NCBI GenBank assembly: GCA_023055425.1
Contig: JALGPY010000035.1
Span: forward strand, 983,501 to 1,047,500
DNA length: 64,000 nucleotides
Direction: 5' to 3'
From: Linanthus parryae
Taxonomy: Eukaryota > Streptophyta > Magnoliopsida > Ericales > Polemoniaceae
Shown here: positions 43,348 to 54,467 of the stretch, piece by piece
Position numbering within the stretch: the stretch's first letter is position 1
Layout: each line of letters opens with the position of its first letter
The notes under the pieces: generated by a model
Databases searched by the model: none
What the model was told of the DNA's origin: nothing
The model's input: only the letters and a program-made list of their open reading frames with translations
Position numbers and translations under genes: made by a program

Positions 43348-44090
43348 ACCTTTGGCAATGCCACCAACAGGCTTAAGGGCAGGTTCCTTGGACTTGGCAA
43401 CTGACTTGCCTTTGCCCTTGGAGGATGAGGCAAACCTTTGCCCTTTCCTTTATGTACCATCATAATGGCCTTGCCCTTACCCTTGTTGATGCTCTGTTCA
43501 GCTGTCCTCAACATATTGAGTAAATCTGGCAGTGGTTTCACGATCTCGTTCATGTTATAGTTCATGATGAACTGTCCATAACTCTCAGGCAACGATTGCA
43601 ACACGAGATCGGTTGCCAATTCTTGGCCGACCGGGAACCCCAGTCGGGCGAGATTCTCCAAGTACCCGATCATACGGAGTACATGGGGTCCCACCGGGTT
43701 CCCTTCTTCCAGATGACACTTGAACAGTGCCTTAGAGACCTCATACCTCTCTACCCTTGACTGCTCTTGGATGAGCTGCTTCAGATGCTCGATCATATCG
43801 ACAGCATTCATGTTTTCGTGTTGCTTCTGAAGCTCAGAAGTCTTGGTGCATAGCATAAGGAAGGCCGCATCATTAGCGTCATCAACACGCTTTTGATACG
43901 CCTTTAGGGCAGCAGGTGTTTGGTTCTCTGGACCTTCTGGAACATGCTCCTCTATTGCGTACAGTTTCTTCTCTTGCTTGAGAACAATTCTCAAGTTTAT
44001 GTACCAATCAAGAAAGTTGGTTCCAGAGAGCTTGTCCTTCTCAAGGACAGATCGTAGGGAATGTTGTGAACTCGATGAGTTGTTTTCCAT
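43344..44090 (-). pseudogene. gag: Element A gag (UBN2-type copia gag)
   Basis: The start at ATG 44090 (MENNSSSSQHSLRSVLEKDK) follows a pyrimidine tract and TTGTAG, as in element B. Blocks LSGTNFLDWYINLRIVLKQE, MNAVDMIEHLKQLIQEQSRV and LEEGNPVGPHVLRMIGYLEN are copia gag of the UBN2 type. The frame leaves the zinc knuckle and ends LLVALPKV after a frameshift near 43430. Gag would form the particle. Confidence 0.88.
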
Positions 44091-45720
44091 TTGGAATTCT
44101 ACAAAAGGAAAATACGCAAGTTTGAGTATTTGTGAATTTTTGACTATATTCAATAAGGGCTAGTTTATCAAATATAGCTCCCACTATTTTTCTACGGATT
44201 AATAACCCTCAAGATATTAATGAGGAAAATATCCTTATATTTTCTAGTGGGCCAAGATCCACGTTTCATCTCCTTATGAGCTTGCTTTGGCAAGTCACCC
44301 ATAATTTGACTACTTTAGGTAGGAACAGTTCCAATTGCATCCCTTATGCAACTCTTGGTTCAATTGGGCAAATAACTCCTTATTTATCCATCCATATGGA
44401 TAATCCCAATTGATTACCTCTAGGTTTCTTAATCATATTAATAGCCTAGTTGTGTTCAACCTCTTATTTAAACAATTGCACATTACTAGCTTGTGCCATC
44501 GCATTCCATCATTATGAACCAAGTCGCCATGCTTTGGCGCGCACGAACTTGATAAATAATGATGACAATGAGTGTTTAAATAACGAGAAGGCAAGAACAC
44601 AATATTTGAATTTTGATGGATTTTTAAATTCAATTTCTAATTGTTTTGTTGATCAGTATCAACTAATCTATCTATTTGAGTTTGGGCACAACTCCAAATA
44701 ATAGATCCGGGTTGTCTAATTATCTTATTATCCTAATTGCATGCATCATCCATACACCAACGACACAATAATAAGACAATAAAGTAAACAACCACAAAAC
44801 AAAAATTAAACGTGATGTGGATATGGCCTTTTTCTAACTAAGATAATTCCAAGCCAATGGAATTATCTATGAACCCTAAAAGCAAACACATCTCCATGCG
44901 TCCTGATCTTTTGGTCCATCCTTCATAGTCTTGTGGAATGCTCCATGCTCCATGTTCCATCTTTTGTGGCTCCTTTTGGCTTTGGGCTTCTTTTCTTCGA
45001 TCTTGGCTAACAATCTACTTTATCTAGCACTAGCTAACTTCTATACTAAATTAAATAAATCTCACAAGTTGAGAAAAAAATGGCACGCATGCCATAAAAC
45101 CCTAATTAATTATTACAATTAATTGATCAGCTCGCAGGCCGTAAAACCAAACCACAAAAATTAAACATCCACATCAAACCACATCCTAAGGCCATATCCA
45201 ATCACCATGCGATTTGCACATAAACAGTTAAAATCCAATTTTAACGCGCTTGGTCAATTTTAATTGATTTTAGGAATTCTAGGGTTAAAACGGTCCATGG
45301 GCCCAACAATCAAATTGCCCGGGCCCAAAAAGATGAACCGCAAGGCCCTAGGGCCGGCCCGGCCCCTAGGGCGTCCAAGGCTTGGGCGGCAAGCAAGAGG
45401 GGCGGTCCCCTAGGGGGCCGGACCTCCTTTATGGAGTTGTTTCCAAAACAACTCCCTTGCTTGGTGCCCAAGTTTGGTTGTTTCCTTGTTTTGGAAGAAC
45501 TCATTCTTCCCCAAGGATGCCCAAACCCGAGATCTAAGATCCTAAAACTTCTCAAACTCAGTAATTCATGCATCCAATGCAAAAATTAGATCTTGTTATG
45601 ATGGATTATTGACAAATTGCATCCCATGCTTGATTTGTCTTGTTTTACGCGATAAACAATCAATTTAAGGTGTAAAAAAACTATAACGTAACACATAAAC
45701 CACGTTTATGTTCTACGACC
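44091..45720 (-). other. Element A 5' untranslated leader
   Basis: No gene is seen. The sequence parallels 56250-57895 of element B in reverse. ORFs here are not conserved between the two copies. A G/C-rich patch lies near 45310-45430. The minus-strand end TTTTCCTTTTGTAG before gag could be an intron acceptor. Confidence 0.6.
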
Positions 45721-45737
45721 TGTGGCTCTGATACCAC
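45721..45737 (-). other. Element A primer-binding site
   Basis: On the minus strand GTGGTATCAGAGCCACA follows the 5' LTR. TGGTATCAGAGC is complementary to the 3' end of initiator tRNA-Met. Confidence 0.9.
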
Positions 45738-47165
45738 TATAGGGTTTTGATTCATGGATGCGCAGCGGAAACAATAATTAACCATGCAAAACCCTCCAAG
45801 GATCACAAGTCAAGAGACATAACAATGGTAAAGGAAGAAATCAATAACACACCTTAGGGTTCTCCTTTGATGACTTCAAACGCGAATTGTGTCACGTTCT
45901 CTATAGTTGATCCACGCCTAGAGTTGATTTCTAGATCTCCCACTCCTTGGTGCTAGCCCGGAAAGAGGAAGAGGAAGAAGAATCACGCAAAACGAGACGA
46001 ACCAAAGGAGGTTTCGGCCTCCTTTGGGGCAGACGGGGACTGGCGGCGGGCTAGGGGGGCGGCGGCTCCTCTAGCTTGTTGCTCTCTCTCCTTTTGTTCT
46101 CTCCCACTCTTGTTATGTTCAATTATGAGCATAAGTTGTGGGAAGGAAGGAAGGAAGGAAGGTCCTTTATATAGCCCAACAACTCCTTGCCAACTACCTA
46201 AAGGACTTATCTAGTCCTACTAGAATTCAATTTAGTCCCTTCCTTGCAAATTAGTCCCTACTAAGTTTGCAAGGTTTTGCAAAGTGATCCTTATAATTAA
46301 TTAATACAATTAATTAATTCCAAAATCTAGTTCAACTCTATATAGCGTGTGACCCCATAGGTTCTATCTAGTTGGTAGAAACTATTTGCTAATATGGAGC
46401 GGTTTCTAGCAAAACATCCATTCTAGCCAACTAATAGAATAGTCATCTTGACAACCTTTGTACAAGTAATTGTCTCATCCCTTTGTCTCTATATCCGGAT
46501 TAGAAACGAGACATACAAGTCACACTCGTATATCCAATCCATAGTTTCTCGATCCATGGGAATAGCCTTATTCGTGCAAATAACATCAATATCTTATATT
46601 GATTTATTTGAGTCTGGCCAGACATTCTATAAGCACTATCCCTCGAGTGGCCTAGGATATTTGCAACTGTTATGTGGGAGAGACAAATTCAATCTACGTC
46701 CACTACGATCTCTAAGCTTTCTTCTTATTGTATCCAGCACACGCCTTTATAACTACCTAGTTACGGTGTAGCGTTTAACGCTACCAAAATCACAATAATC
46801 CACAACTAGAATATCTAGTGACTTCAAGTCTAAGGATGACAATACCTTTGCACCGCGAGAAGCGCTTGTGACTCAACATAACGTGTATGTAGCCTTCTCG
46901 GAGATGGGTCAATCCAGTGTGTCATTACCCTTAATGCACACCTATGTGTTGGATCGTGATATCTCCATATCAATCCAACCCCATACTAGTCTATAGATGA
47001 CTGTCCCATTAATCATTATACTGGACTAGGGATATTTAAGATAAACAACACAATTGTAAATCTAAGGACTCCATTATATTAAATATCCAATAAATAATAA
47101 ATGAATTTCTAGCCACAAATGAATTCATACTAAACTAGATTGCCTCTAGGGCATCTATTTCAACA
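45738..47165 (-). repeat. Element A 5' LTR
   Basis: Length is 1,428 bp, matching 38699-40127 with scattered differences. It has the same TATA box (46167-46174 on the + strand as TTTATATA) and the same hairpin (46768-46784). Confidence 0.92.
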
Positions 47166-47400
47166 TAGGCCTGTATTGCTATCGTAGGAGATAGGCTTTT
47201 GCCACTATCACGTAAGATAGGCTTATATTGCTATCGTATGAGATAGACTTTTACTGCTATCATGTGAGATAGGCTTATGTTGCTTTCTTTTGAGATAGGC
47301 TTCATTCTGCCACTATCATAGGAGATAGGCCTTGGAGTTTGCTATCGTGTGAGATAGGCTTAGACTGCTATCTTATGAGATAGGCTCATGTCTTGGTATT
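47166..47400. repeat. 26-bp hairpin minisatellite, right part
   Basis: About nine units such as CTATCATGTGAGATAGGCTT follow one another, mostly 26 bp apart. Each has CTATC and GATAG arms separated by six bases. It is continuous with the array at 38625-38698 apart from element A. Confidence 0.85.
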
Positions 47401-47624
47401 GTAGTCGGCTGGTGACCCATTAGCCAGAGAGGCAAACTGATAATTTTGACAAAAGAGTCCTCATATGGGAGGGGTATTATCAATAATTCGATTTCCATAT
47501 GGGAGGACTTAAAGAAAGGATATTGCAAGCAAATAAACAGAAGGGGCTAAGGATAGTACTTTTTTAGCCATCGCATGTTGATTGGTTGTGGGGTGGTAGC
47601 AGCTCCATGGCAACGCAGAATGTT
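47401..47624 (-). other. Tat spacer after integrase
   Basis: Non-coding DNA between the integrase ORF and the minisatellite, with a repeated CATATGGGAGG word (47452 and 47498). No gene is seen. Confidence 0.45.
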
Positions 47625-48536
47625 TCAATATCCACTATCGAAGACTTCCTTTACCTCGAAGGGTCCTTCCCAATTAGCCGCAAACTTGGGGTGGGCTGCT
47701 TCGCGCATGAAATGATCGGAGGCTCGTAGCACAAGGTCACCTGTTGTAAAGTCCCTATTCTGGACCATCTTGTTGTATGCACGCGCGATCCTTTCCTTGT
47801 ACTTAAGGTTTACACTTGTGGCTTTCTCGCGCTTTTCTTCCAAAAGGACCAGATCATGGTCACGCTTGTTGTTGTACAAGGTGCTGAAAGACAATCTTGC
47901 TGAGTTTATTTTAACTTCGGAGGGGACGATCGCTTCTGCTCCGTAGCATAGCAGGAAGGGGAATGTCCCAGTGGGAGTCCTAGGCGATGTTCGATATGCC
48001 CAAAGTGCCGTTCCTAATGAATCTTCCCATTTATTGTGATTGTCTGTGACCATTTTACTTAATATTCGCAGCGCTGTTTTGTTGGTCACTTCCGATTGCC
48101 CATTTCCCTTCAGGTAGTAAGGCGTGGAGCACACCTGTCTGATATTGTATTCCATTAGTTTCTCGGGTACCTGGCGATTGACGAAGGGAGTCCCATTGTC
48201 GGACAAAAGAGTGTTGGGAATGCCAAAGCGGTGAATGATGTTTTCCTGGATGAACTTGACTACTGCCGCCGCATTTGCTGTCTTGAGTGGGATTCCTTCT
48301 ACCCACTTGGTGAACTGCTGCGTTCCTGTAAGGATGTATTCATACCCTTTCGAGGGGGGTCGAATCGGTCCAATGAAATCCAGGGACGAAGTATGAAATG
48401 GCCATGGGGTCCCTAGCGCATGTAGGTCAACCGCGGGAGCATGTACTAGATTGCCATGAAATTGGCATTGCTGGCACCTTCTGACCTTCGCGCGACAGTC
48501 GGCCTCCATGGTTGGCCAGAAGTACCCCACCGCCAA
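47625..48536 (-). pseudogene. pol: Tat integrase core and C-terminal domain
   Basis: 303 codons are open. After GYFWPTMEADCRAKVRRCQQ (zinc domain end), the core has the catalytic Asp in SLDFIGPI, the second Asp in LLSDNGTPFV and Glu in GNGQSEVTNKTAL, so the DDE triad looks intact. The C-terminal part reads GDLVLRASDHFM and NWEGPFEV. Upstream pol is broken, so no full polyprotein can form from this copy. Confidence 0.9.
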
Positions 48537-49136
48537 GAGTTGTCGGCATAACTTAGCACCCCCTTAGTGTTTCACTTTGTGCGACATTTCCATGACTTCT
48601 TGGGCTTCTTGTCAATGCAGGAATTTGAGCAAATTTCCATTATGCCCCTTTCGCCACAATATGTTTTATTGGAAAATATATCTATTGGCCTTTCTTTTGA
48701 GCTTTTCGGCTTCCTTTCTGCTGGTGGGCACAATTCCCTGTTGAAGGTAATCGATTATTGGCTGTCTCCAATCGTCCTCTATTAAGGCAATCTCCATGGT
48801 GTCTTTGATTAAAGTACACCTCTCGCAGTTGTTTTGTATGATGGCAGCGAAATATGACATCTGGGTCCAGTATATTCCGTACCTTTGAGCCTTCCTGTAG
48901 ATGGAGATCTCGTTGTCCCCGCAAGAATTTTGATGAATCTTGTCCAGGGTCTCTTGGCCCTCTTTTTCGGTTACACATCTCATGAGGATACCCCCATGGC
49001 CCTTGTGATAAAGCAAACCATTGTGTATGCAAAATCCCCTGATAGAAACCTATGTTTCCTTGTTGGTTCCGTCAGCCATCGCGCGCAGAATGGGCTGCCT
49101 CCAGTCCGATTCTTCCGGAGGTCCTTCATCACATAG
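48537..49136 (-). pseudogene. pol: Tat pre-integrase region with a repeated linker/zinc module
   Basis: Two successive modules occur. The first reads DWRQPILRAMADGT, GLLYHKGHGGILMRCVTEKE, QETLDKIHQNSCGD and NNCERC. The second reads DWRQPIIDYLQQGIVP, a worn LWRKGHNGNLLK, SHKVKH and, in the next ORF, CQQC. Each resembles the RNase H-to-integrase linker plus H2C2 zinc domain. Stops occur in both. The usual element has one such module, so this may be a partial duplication. Confidence 0.65.
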
Positions 49137-49191
49137 GTCTTTTACCAATAATGGGGTTGTCTTAACCTCAATTTCTATCTTCTCAGGTCAT

Positions 49192-49716
49192 TTATATCAT
49201 CTGATTTTCGACCCTAAAGTAACCAGCTGCATGACGATTGTCAGATCTGGGAGTGTGCTCGTACTTGACAGACTCGAAACTTTTAACCAGCTTATGCACA
49301 ATTGAGCGATATTTGAGCAGATTTATCTCCTTTAGAGAATATTCTCCCGAGGTTTGTTTGACAATTAACTTTGAGTCTCCCATGACAAGTTTCTTGACTT
49401 CCAAGGCTCTAGCTGCAAGAAGTCCCGCGATCAGGGCCACATATTCGGCCTCGTTGTTAGTTACCGCAAAATCTAGTTTCGTTGACATCTGGATAACCTC
49501 TTGGTCAGGCTTGATGAGTACCACTCCAATTCCTCCCCCCTGATCTTGTAGAAGATCCGTCAAATTGTAGCTTCTAGTACTCTTTGCTGATTGCATATAT
49601 TTCGGGCCCCTCGAGCCCCTCTGGCACGGGCTTGTGCTTCTCATCCGGGAATTGTGCGAGCAGATCTGCCAATGCTTGTGTTCTGATGGCCTTAGGTCGT
49701 GTACATGTGATATCAT
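49192..49716 (-). pseudogene. pol: Tat second (archaeal-type) RNase H
   Basis: The blocks GGGIGVVLIKPDQEVI, FAVTNNEAEYVALIAGLLAA, LVMGDSKLIVKQTSGEY and YEHTPRSDNRHA are those of an RNase H fold of the archaeal/plant type. The Tat lineage is known for carrying it in addition to the normal gypsy RNase H. It is preceded by a broken stretch with CTRPKAIRTQALADLLAQFP. Confidence 0.85.
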
Positions 49717-50345
49717 ACTGGGAGATGGTCATGTACCATTTTGCAAGTCTCCCTGAGGGAGGTGAATGTCCCAGTAGATAACGTATGGGATCGTTCTTCG
49801 TTACAACAACAAATTTGTTGGAAGCAAAGCAATGCTTTAACTTCTCAATTGCAAAAAAAAGCCAAGCAATGCCGCTATATGTCTGTGTATCTTGATTCTG
49901 CTAATTGGATCATGCGGGAGATGTAATACACCGATCTTTCTTGTCCCTCGAACTCCTGGGCCAGTAGTGCTCCAATTGAACTTTCGGTTGAAGTGAGGTA
50001 CAATAGCAGGGGTGCTCCCAATTGTGGTGCGATCATGACCCCCGGGGATGTTAGCAGTCTCTTTAGCTTCTCGAATGCAGCTCGATGCTCCTCTGTCCAG
50101 AGGAACGTTGCGTTCTTTTTGAGCAGATTGCTAAAGTAGAAGGTCAATTCCGCAATTTCTGGTATAAACCTCCGTAAGTAAGACAGCTTTACTATAAATG
50201 CATTCAATGCAGTTTGGGATTGCGATGCGGACAGATTTGTAATTGCCGAGATCTTCGCGGGGTCAGGCTCGATCCCATGCCTGTGGATTACGCAGCCTAG
50301 GAATTTACCAGAGGTTACCCCAAATGCACACTTCATAGGGTTCAT
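49717..50345 (-). pseudogene. pol: Tat RT C-terminal part and first RNase H
   Basis: The ORF down to 49875 reads MKCAFGVTSGKFLGCVIHRH, LSYLRRFIPEIAEL, FLWTEEHRAAFEKLK and GALLAQEFEGQERSVYYISR. The gypsy RNase H continues in another frame after a slip at an A8/T8 run near 49850-49860 (KLKHCFASNKFVVVTKN, SGRLAKWYMTISQYDI). Confidence 0.88.
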
Positions 50346-50381
50346 ATTTAACTTGAATGAGCGACATCTGACGAAAACCTT

Positions 50382-51311
50382 TCATAGATTTTTCAAGTGG
50401 TCTTCTTTTTTCTTTGACTTAACCACTAGATCATCCACATAGAATTTGACTTCTTGGTGCATCATGTCGTGAAATAGTGCCATCAATGCGCGCTGGTATG
50501 TGGCTCCTGCGTTCTTCAGTCCTAAGGGCATGATCGTGTAATTGAAGACCCCTATCGGTGTTATGAGCGCTGTCTTCTTCGCGTCCTCAGGGTCCATCTT
50601 GATCTGGTTATAGCCACTGAATCCGTCCATAAAGCTGAACATCTCGTGGCCCGCAGTGGAGTCAATCAAGAGATCTACATTCGGAAAAGGGAAGTCATCC
50701 TTTGGGCAGAATTTGTTAAGATCTCTGAAATCTACACACACATTAAGGCTTCCATTTTTCTTTAACACGGGGACTATGTTTGCCCGCCAGGTGGGATGAT
50801 GGTTGGGTTCTATGAATTTGGCATTTAGCAGTTTGACCATCTCCTCCCTGATCTTGACATTGATCTCAGGACGGAAGTTCCTCGCGCTCTGCTTGACTGG
50901 TTTCGAACCTGTGATGACATCCACGCGATGCATAGTGATGCTTCGGTCCAGTCCCGGCATTTCGTCGTAATCCCATGCGAACACGTCCTTGTACTCTTTT
51001 AGTCGCTGGACCAGCTTTTGCTCTTCTGTATCGCTGAGGTCTGCGCTCAGGAAGACGGGTCTTTTCTTTTCCTCATCAGGGCTGATGAATACCTCCTTGA
51101 GTTCCTGCTTTTGCGGCTTTGGGCGGTCTTCCATGCACTCAGGTGCCTCTTTGACTTCCTCAACTAACGGGTTTCTCTCACTCATACTAGGAGCCTCTGA
51201 TAGCCTGCAAATTTTCCTGGGAACACCCTCGACGCGATAACACTTCTTTCTGTTGGAGTAGAAGCTCCCCACTCGTCTGCCGTCTTTAGCATGCTCCATG
51301 ACCCTCTTCAA
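50382..51311 (-). pseudogene. pol: Tat reverse transcriptase
   Basis: The 309-codon ORF contains FAWDYDEMPGLDRSITMHR, WRANIVPVLKKNGSLNVCVD, FRDLNKFCPKDDFPFPNVD, FSFMDGFSGYNQIKMDPED and the catalytic FYVDDLVVKSKKKEDHLKNL. This is a gypsy RT of the Tat type. A TGA directly after KNL separates it, in the same frame, from the RNase H part. Confidence 0.92.
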
Positions 51312-52256
51312 GGTGTAGATGCTTTTGGCTGTTTTAAGGTCGTTCTTCCTCGCCAGCTGTTCTTCCTTCGGCTCCTACCGTATTACTATCTCTCCAGCTG
51401 GTGACCGATTCTGGATGTCCTCCCATCTGGGCAAAGGAGTTGGTCGAAACGGGGTCGGGAGCGGCATGTCCTCCATCTCCGTGAACCCTACCACTTCAGG
51501 TAAGTGTGCCTCCTCCAGATTGAAAGGATTCACCGAAGTGGTTATTGTGACCACCCTTTCTTTCCAGATGGCCTTCATCACCTGGTGAGCTATCAAAGGT
51601 ACAGCGTCAAAGCGGTGAATTCATGCTCGCCCAATAATCATGTGGTAAGTCGTTTCGGCCTTGATGACGTGGAATTTGGTGGAGCAGTTTATCTTCCACA
51701 TCCGGACTCCCAAACAGATCCAGCCCAGAGTCATTATGGAGCCACTTCCAAACCCCGTCAAGGATGAGGGCTTCTTGACCATCTTATGCCTGGGAACCCC
51801 TGCCATCTCTAGGGTTCCCAAGGGCATGACGTTTACCGCAGCTCCACCATCGACGATGGCTCTTTTGAATTCGACATGGTTGATCGTGGCCGTTACATAT
51901 AACGGCCTTTGGTGGTTGATGTCAGATCTTCTGTCCGACTAGTCGAACGTCATGCTTAGTCTTTGCGGTCTAAAGGCTCTGACGAGTTTGCCATCCGTGG
52001 TGACAAATTCTTCTTCTTACTCCTCTACCACCCTTAACATTGCTTTTATCATCCCATGTCTGCAACCCTCTGAAAATTTCATCTCATCAAAGAATCTGGT
52101 GAATTTGGTATAGGTCATTCGCTCACCGCGGGAGTCTTCGGTATCAACGCCATCTTCTTCGTCCTCATAGAGTTCTGCAACCACAGGGGCTGCCGCTTCC
52201 GCCACGTTTGTGATCGAGATCATGGCGACCTCTTTCCGCTTGGATTCTCGTTGCAA
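51312..52256 (-). pseudogene. pol: Tat aspartic protease region
   Basis: The active-site text is VDGGAAVNVMPLGTLEMAG (51827-51621 ORF). Thr/Ser after the DGG is Ala, as in some Tat copies. It is preceded by RGERMTYTKFTRFFDEMKFS and followed by FHVIKAETTYHMIIGRA and AHLPEVVGFTEMEDMPLP. Stops divide it into fragments 52256-52017, 51827-51621 and 51596-51375. Confidence 0.8.
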
Positions 52257-52512
52257 CAGAGGGTTGTCTCGTACATATTTAGTTTATTGTTCAACAACCA
52301 ACTGGCCTTCCCTTATCTGCTTGTCCACCATCCACCTGAGTTTCCTGCATCCCCTGGTTGGATGGGAGATTTGCCTGTGGCATTCGCACCATTTCATGTC
52401 CCGAAATTGTTCTCCCGTAGGTATGTGTTAAAATGCCGGCAAGATTCCATCTTGTCGCCATTTCTTGCAAATGTCGATGGCGTCCCTGACCGAGATAGGC
52501 AGGGGGGGGCTC
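52257..52512 (-). pseudogene. gag: Tat gag C-terminal zinc-finger region
   Basis: The minus strand gives GEQFRDMKWCECHRQISHPT, RGCRKLRWMVDKQIREGQ. The Cys/His spacing WCxCHxxxSHxTxGCRxL is the knuckle-like motif at the end of Tat gag. The G8 run near 52502 marks a frameshift from the main gag. Confidence 0.7.
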
Positions 52513-53811
52513 TTAAGCTGCAGATCGTCGTTGCTTGCTGGGCGAGGATATCGCGTGCATGTTGGCGTCTCGTGCTCGTTTGTAGTTGAATCCGCCGACT
52601 TTAAAGCTGGAATTCGTCAGCGCAAGCTCACTAGCGTGTCTCTTCCTCATCCTTTCTACCAGTGGCTCAACGTTCCTGGTGCAATCAATCAATTTCGAAA
52701 AAGTAGGCATGCTCAAGTTAATCAACATACCTTTATACTCATCGCGCATGCCTTGCAGGCATATTTCAACCAGACGCCCCTTCGAGACCTCGTCGATGCA
52801 TTCCAGGGACCTGGCCCTGAATTTCTTGATGAAGGCGACACCTTCCTCGTCAGACCTCTGGTACATTCGGGAGAGGTGAATGGTGGTGACCCTTTCATCA
52901 ACTTGGAAGAACTTTGTGTAGAATTTCTTCACCATTTCTTCCCACGTCTTTACAGATCCCGCTTCGAGGGTTCTGTACCACTTGTATGCAACAGTTCCCT
53001 GAGATTTGGGAAACTCGCGCATGAGAAACCGAGTATCAGTCCCGTGCGGGCCCATCATATCCGCGAACCTCATCATGTGTTCGTGGGCATTCCCGCTGCC
53101 TTCATCAAACTTCTACCACTTGGTTGCTTTGTACCCAGCAGGATTTGGCATCAGGTAGATGTCCCGCGGAATGGGAGGTGCATTATCTACCCTGGGGATG
53201 ACAGTGTACGCGAAGCTTTGGTTGGAAATAATACTGTCGATCCTTTGCTCAAGGTCCGCCATGCTGGCAGGTGTTCCCCCGTAGGATGAAGTTGTTGGTC
53301 AGAAGCCCGGAATGTAGGGCATACTGGGGTTGTAAGGAGGCGGAGGTGGAGGCCCATGGCTTCCTAGGGCTCCGTTTGCGTAGAAAGATGATGCAGGATA
53401 TGAGGCGGGGTTCCCTGCCGCCATCAGGGATGAGCCTGATAAGATTGGTGGCGTCTGGATCGCCGGGCCACCCGAGAGAGGTGTCTGGGCAGCAGAGACA
53501 TGCGCTATCGAGGTGGACACTGTCCCTGGCGGGGGAAGTGGAGTTGACATCAATGGGGCAGAAGCCCCTGGGACAACATTCTGGGCCACTTTTCCAAGGA
53601 TTGCCATGATTTGAGCAATTTGATCAGATTGGGCCTCCATAACCCGAGCTTGGGTTTGTATTGTAGCCTGGAGTGACTCCAAAGAGGGCTCTCCTTCAGC
53701 GACAACTTGAGCTCGAGCGTTGGGAGTGTTGTTGAGCAGTCCGTCTTCTCCTGAGGTCTCCTCATGGGAAGGAGATTGATCCCCATCACGAACGTCTCTG
53801 TCGGAAGGCAT
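52513..53811 (-). pseudogene. gag: Tat gag
   Basis: The ATG is at 53811 (MPSDRDVRDGDQSPSHEE). The N-terminal part is Pro/Ser-rich with a coiled coil (LQATIQTQARVMEAQSDQIA). After an in-frame TGA (53301-53299) and a TAG (53115-53113) the same frame gives the Retrotrans_gag domain: MREFPKSQGTVAYKWYRTLE, WEEMVKKFYTKFFQVDERVT, IHLSRMYQRSDEEGVAFIKK and ARSLECIDEVSKGRLVEICL. Apart from these two stops the frame is open down to 52513. Confidence 0.88.
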
Positions 53812-53848
53812 TATGAGCAGATTCGAAGTATTTGAAGGTGGATGTTTC

Positions 53849-53866
53849 ACACCGGGTTCACCAAAA
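53849..53866 (-). other. Primer-binding site of the Tat element
   Basis: On the minus strand TTTTGGTGAACCCGGTGT follows the LTR end CTTGTACACA. The position is that of a tRNA primer site; I do not assign the tRNA with certainty. Confidence 0.6.
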
Positions 53867-54467
53867 TGTGTACAAGGAAATCATCAAGAGATATCCAAGT
53901 ATACACCTCAAGCAGAGAATAAGAACACAAAGAATTGTAGGGTGTGTGTAGGGAGAGGGTAAGCACTAGTAACTTCTTGTGAGAGAGAGAGACAGTAAGT
54001 AAGGTATTGGACCAGCATATGACTTGTGTCGCAACGGAGAGCTAAAGATCCTATATATAGTGGGGAATTGACAGTTGAGGGGTTAATACACCATAAATGG
54101 CGGCTTAAAGATAGACCCCCAACGGCACGTTCAACCGTGTATATAGGAACCCCTACGTATCTACCCGCAAGTATCGGAGATCGTTATGAGATCAGCCGCA
54201 TTGATGGGACACGTAAGCCTAGGATCTCTAAGTCAGTTACTAGAGGTCGCGCACAAGCTTGGTTGTCGCATGCGCGCGACGAGCCTTACCCTAGCCTCCA
54301 AACCACTAAGTCCCTACAAGTCCCGTGTTATGGTGCGTGGGGGCCCTGTCTCGTAGCCCCCACGTGGGTCTGCACGGGTGGTGATCCGGTGTGGATGGAG
54401 CACAGCTGGGTGTGCTGGATGGCTACCACGTGGCGATGTTCCACCTGTCTGAAAAGCAGTATCTACA
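53867..54467 (-). repeat. Tat 5' LTR, uninterrupted
   Basis: Length is 601 bp. On the minus strand it starts TGTAGATACTGC and ends CTTGTACACA. The right target duplication CCTAT is at 54468-54472. It preserves the sequence at 54355-54370 where the left LTR was hit by the young gypsy. The TATA-like CTATATATAG is at about 54051-54060. Confidence 0.92.

Larger units (their letters stand above)
38699..47165 (-). mobile_element. Angela/BARE-like Ty1/copia element A, minus strand
   Basis: LTRs are at 38699-40127 and 45738-47165. The target duplication TAGGC is at 38694-38698 and 47166-47170. On the minus strand the LTR starts TGTTGAAATAGATGCCCTAG or TGTTGGAATAGATTCCCTAG, close to the Angela/BARE LTR start. 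The primer-binding site is complementary to initiator tRNA-Met, and gag, protease, integrase, RT and RNase H follow in copia order. Stops and a frameshift break gag-pol. Confidence 0.95.
23761..54467 (-). mobile_element. Tat-lineage Ty3/gypsy element, minus strand, carrying two nested elements
   Basis: CCTAT flanks both ends (23756-23760 and 54468-54472). The right LTR (53867-54467) is followed on the minus strand by a primer-binding site. The left LTR is preceded by a polypurine tract, so transcription runs right to left. Gag, protease, RT, RNase H, a second RNase H and integrase are on the minus strand. Between pol and the 3' LTR lies a gene on the opposite strand, a known Tat arrangement. 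Without its two inserts the element is about 12.4 kb. The two LTRs differ by roughly 5 percent by eye. All pol genes carry stops or frameshifts. Confidence 0.9.

Noticed and set aside
52465..53289. 274-codon + strand ORF
   Set aside because: It is the antisense shadow of Tat gag, whose minus-strand translation has clear gag motifs.
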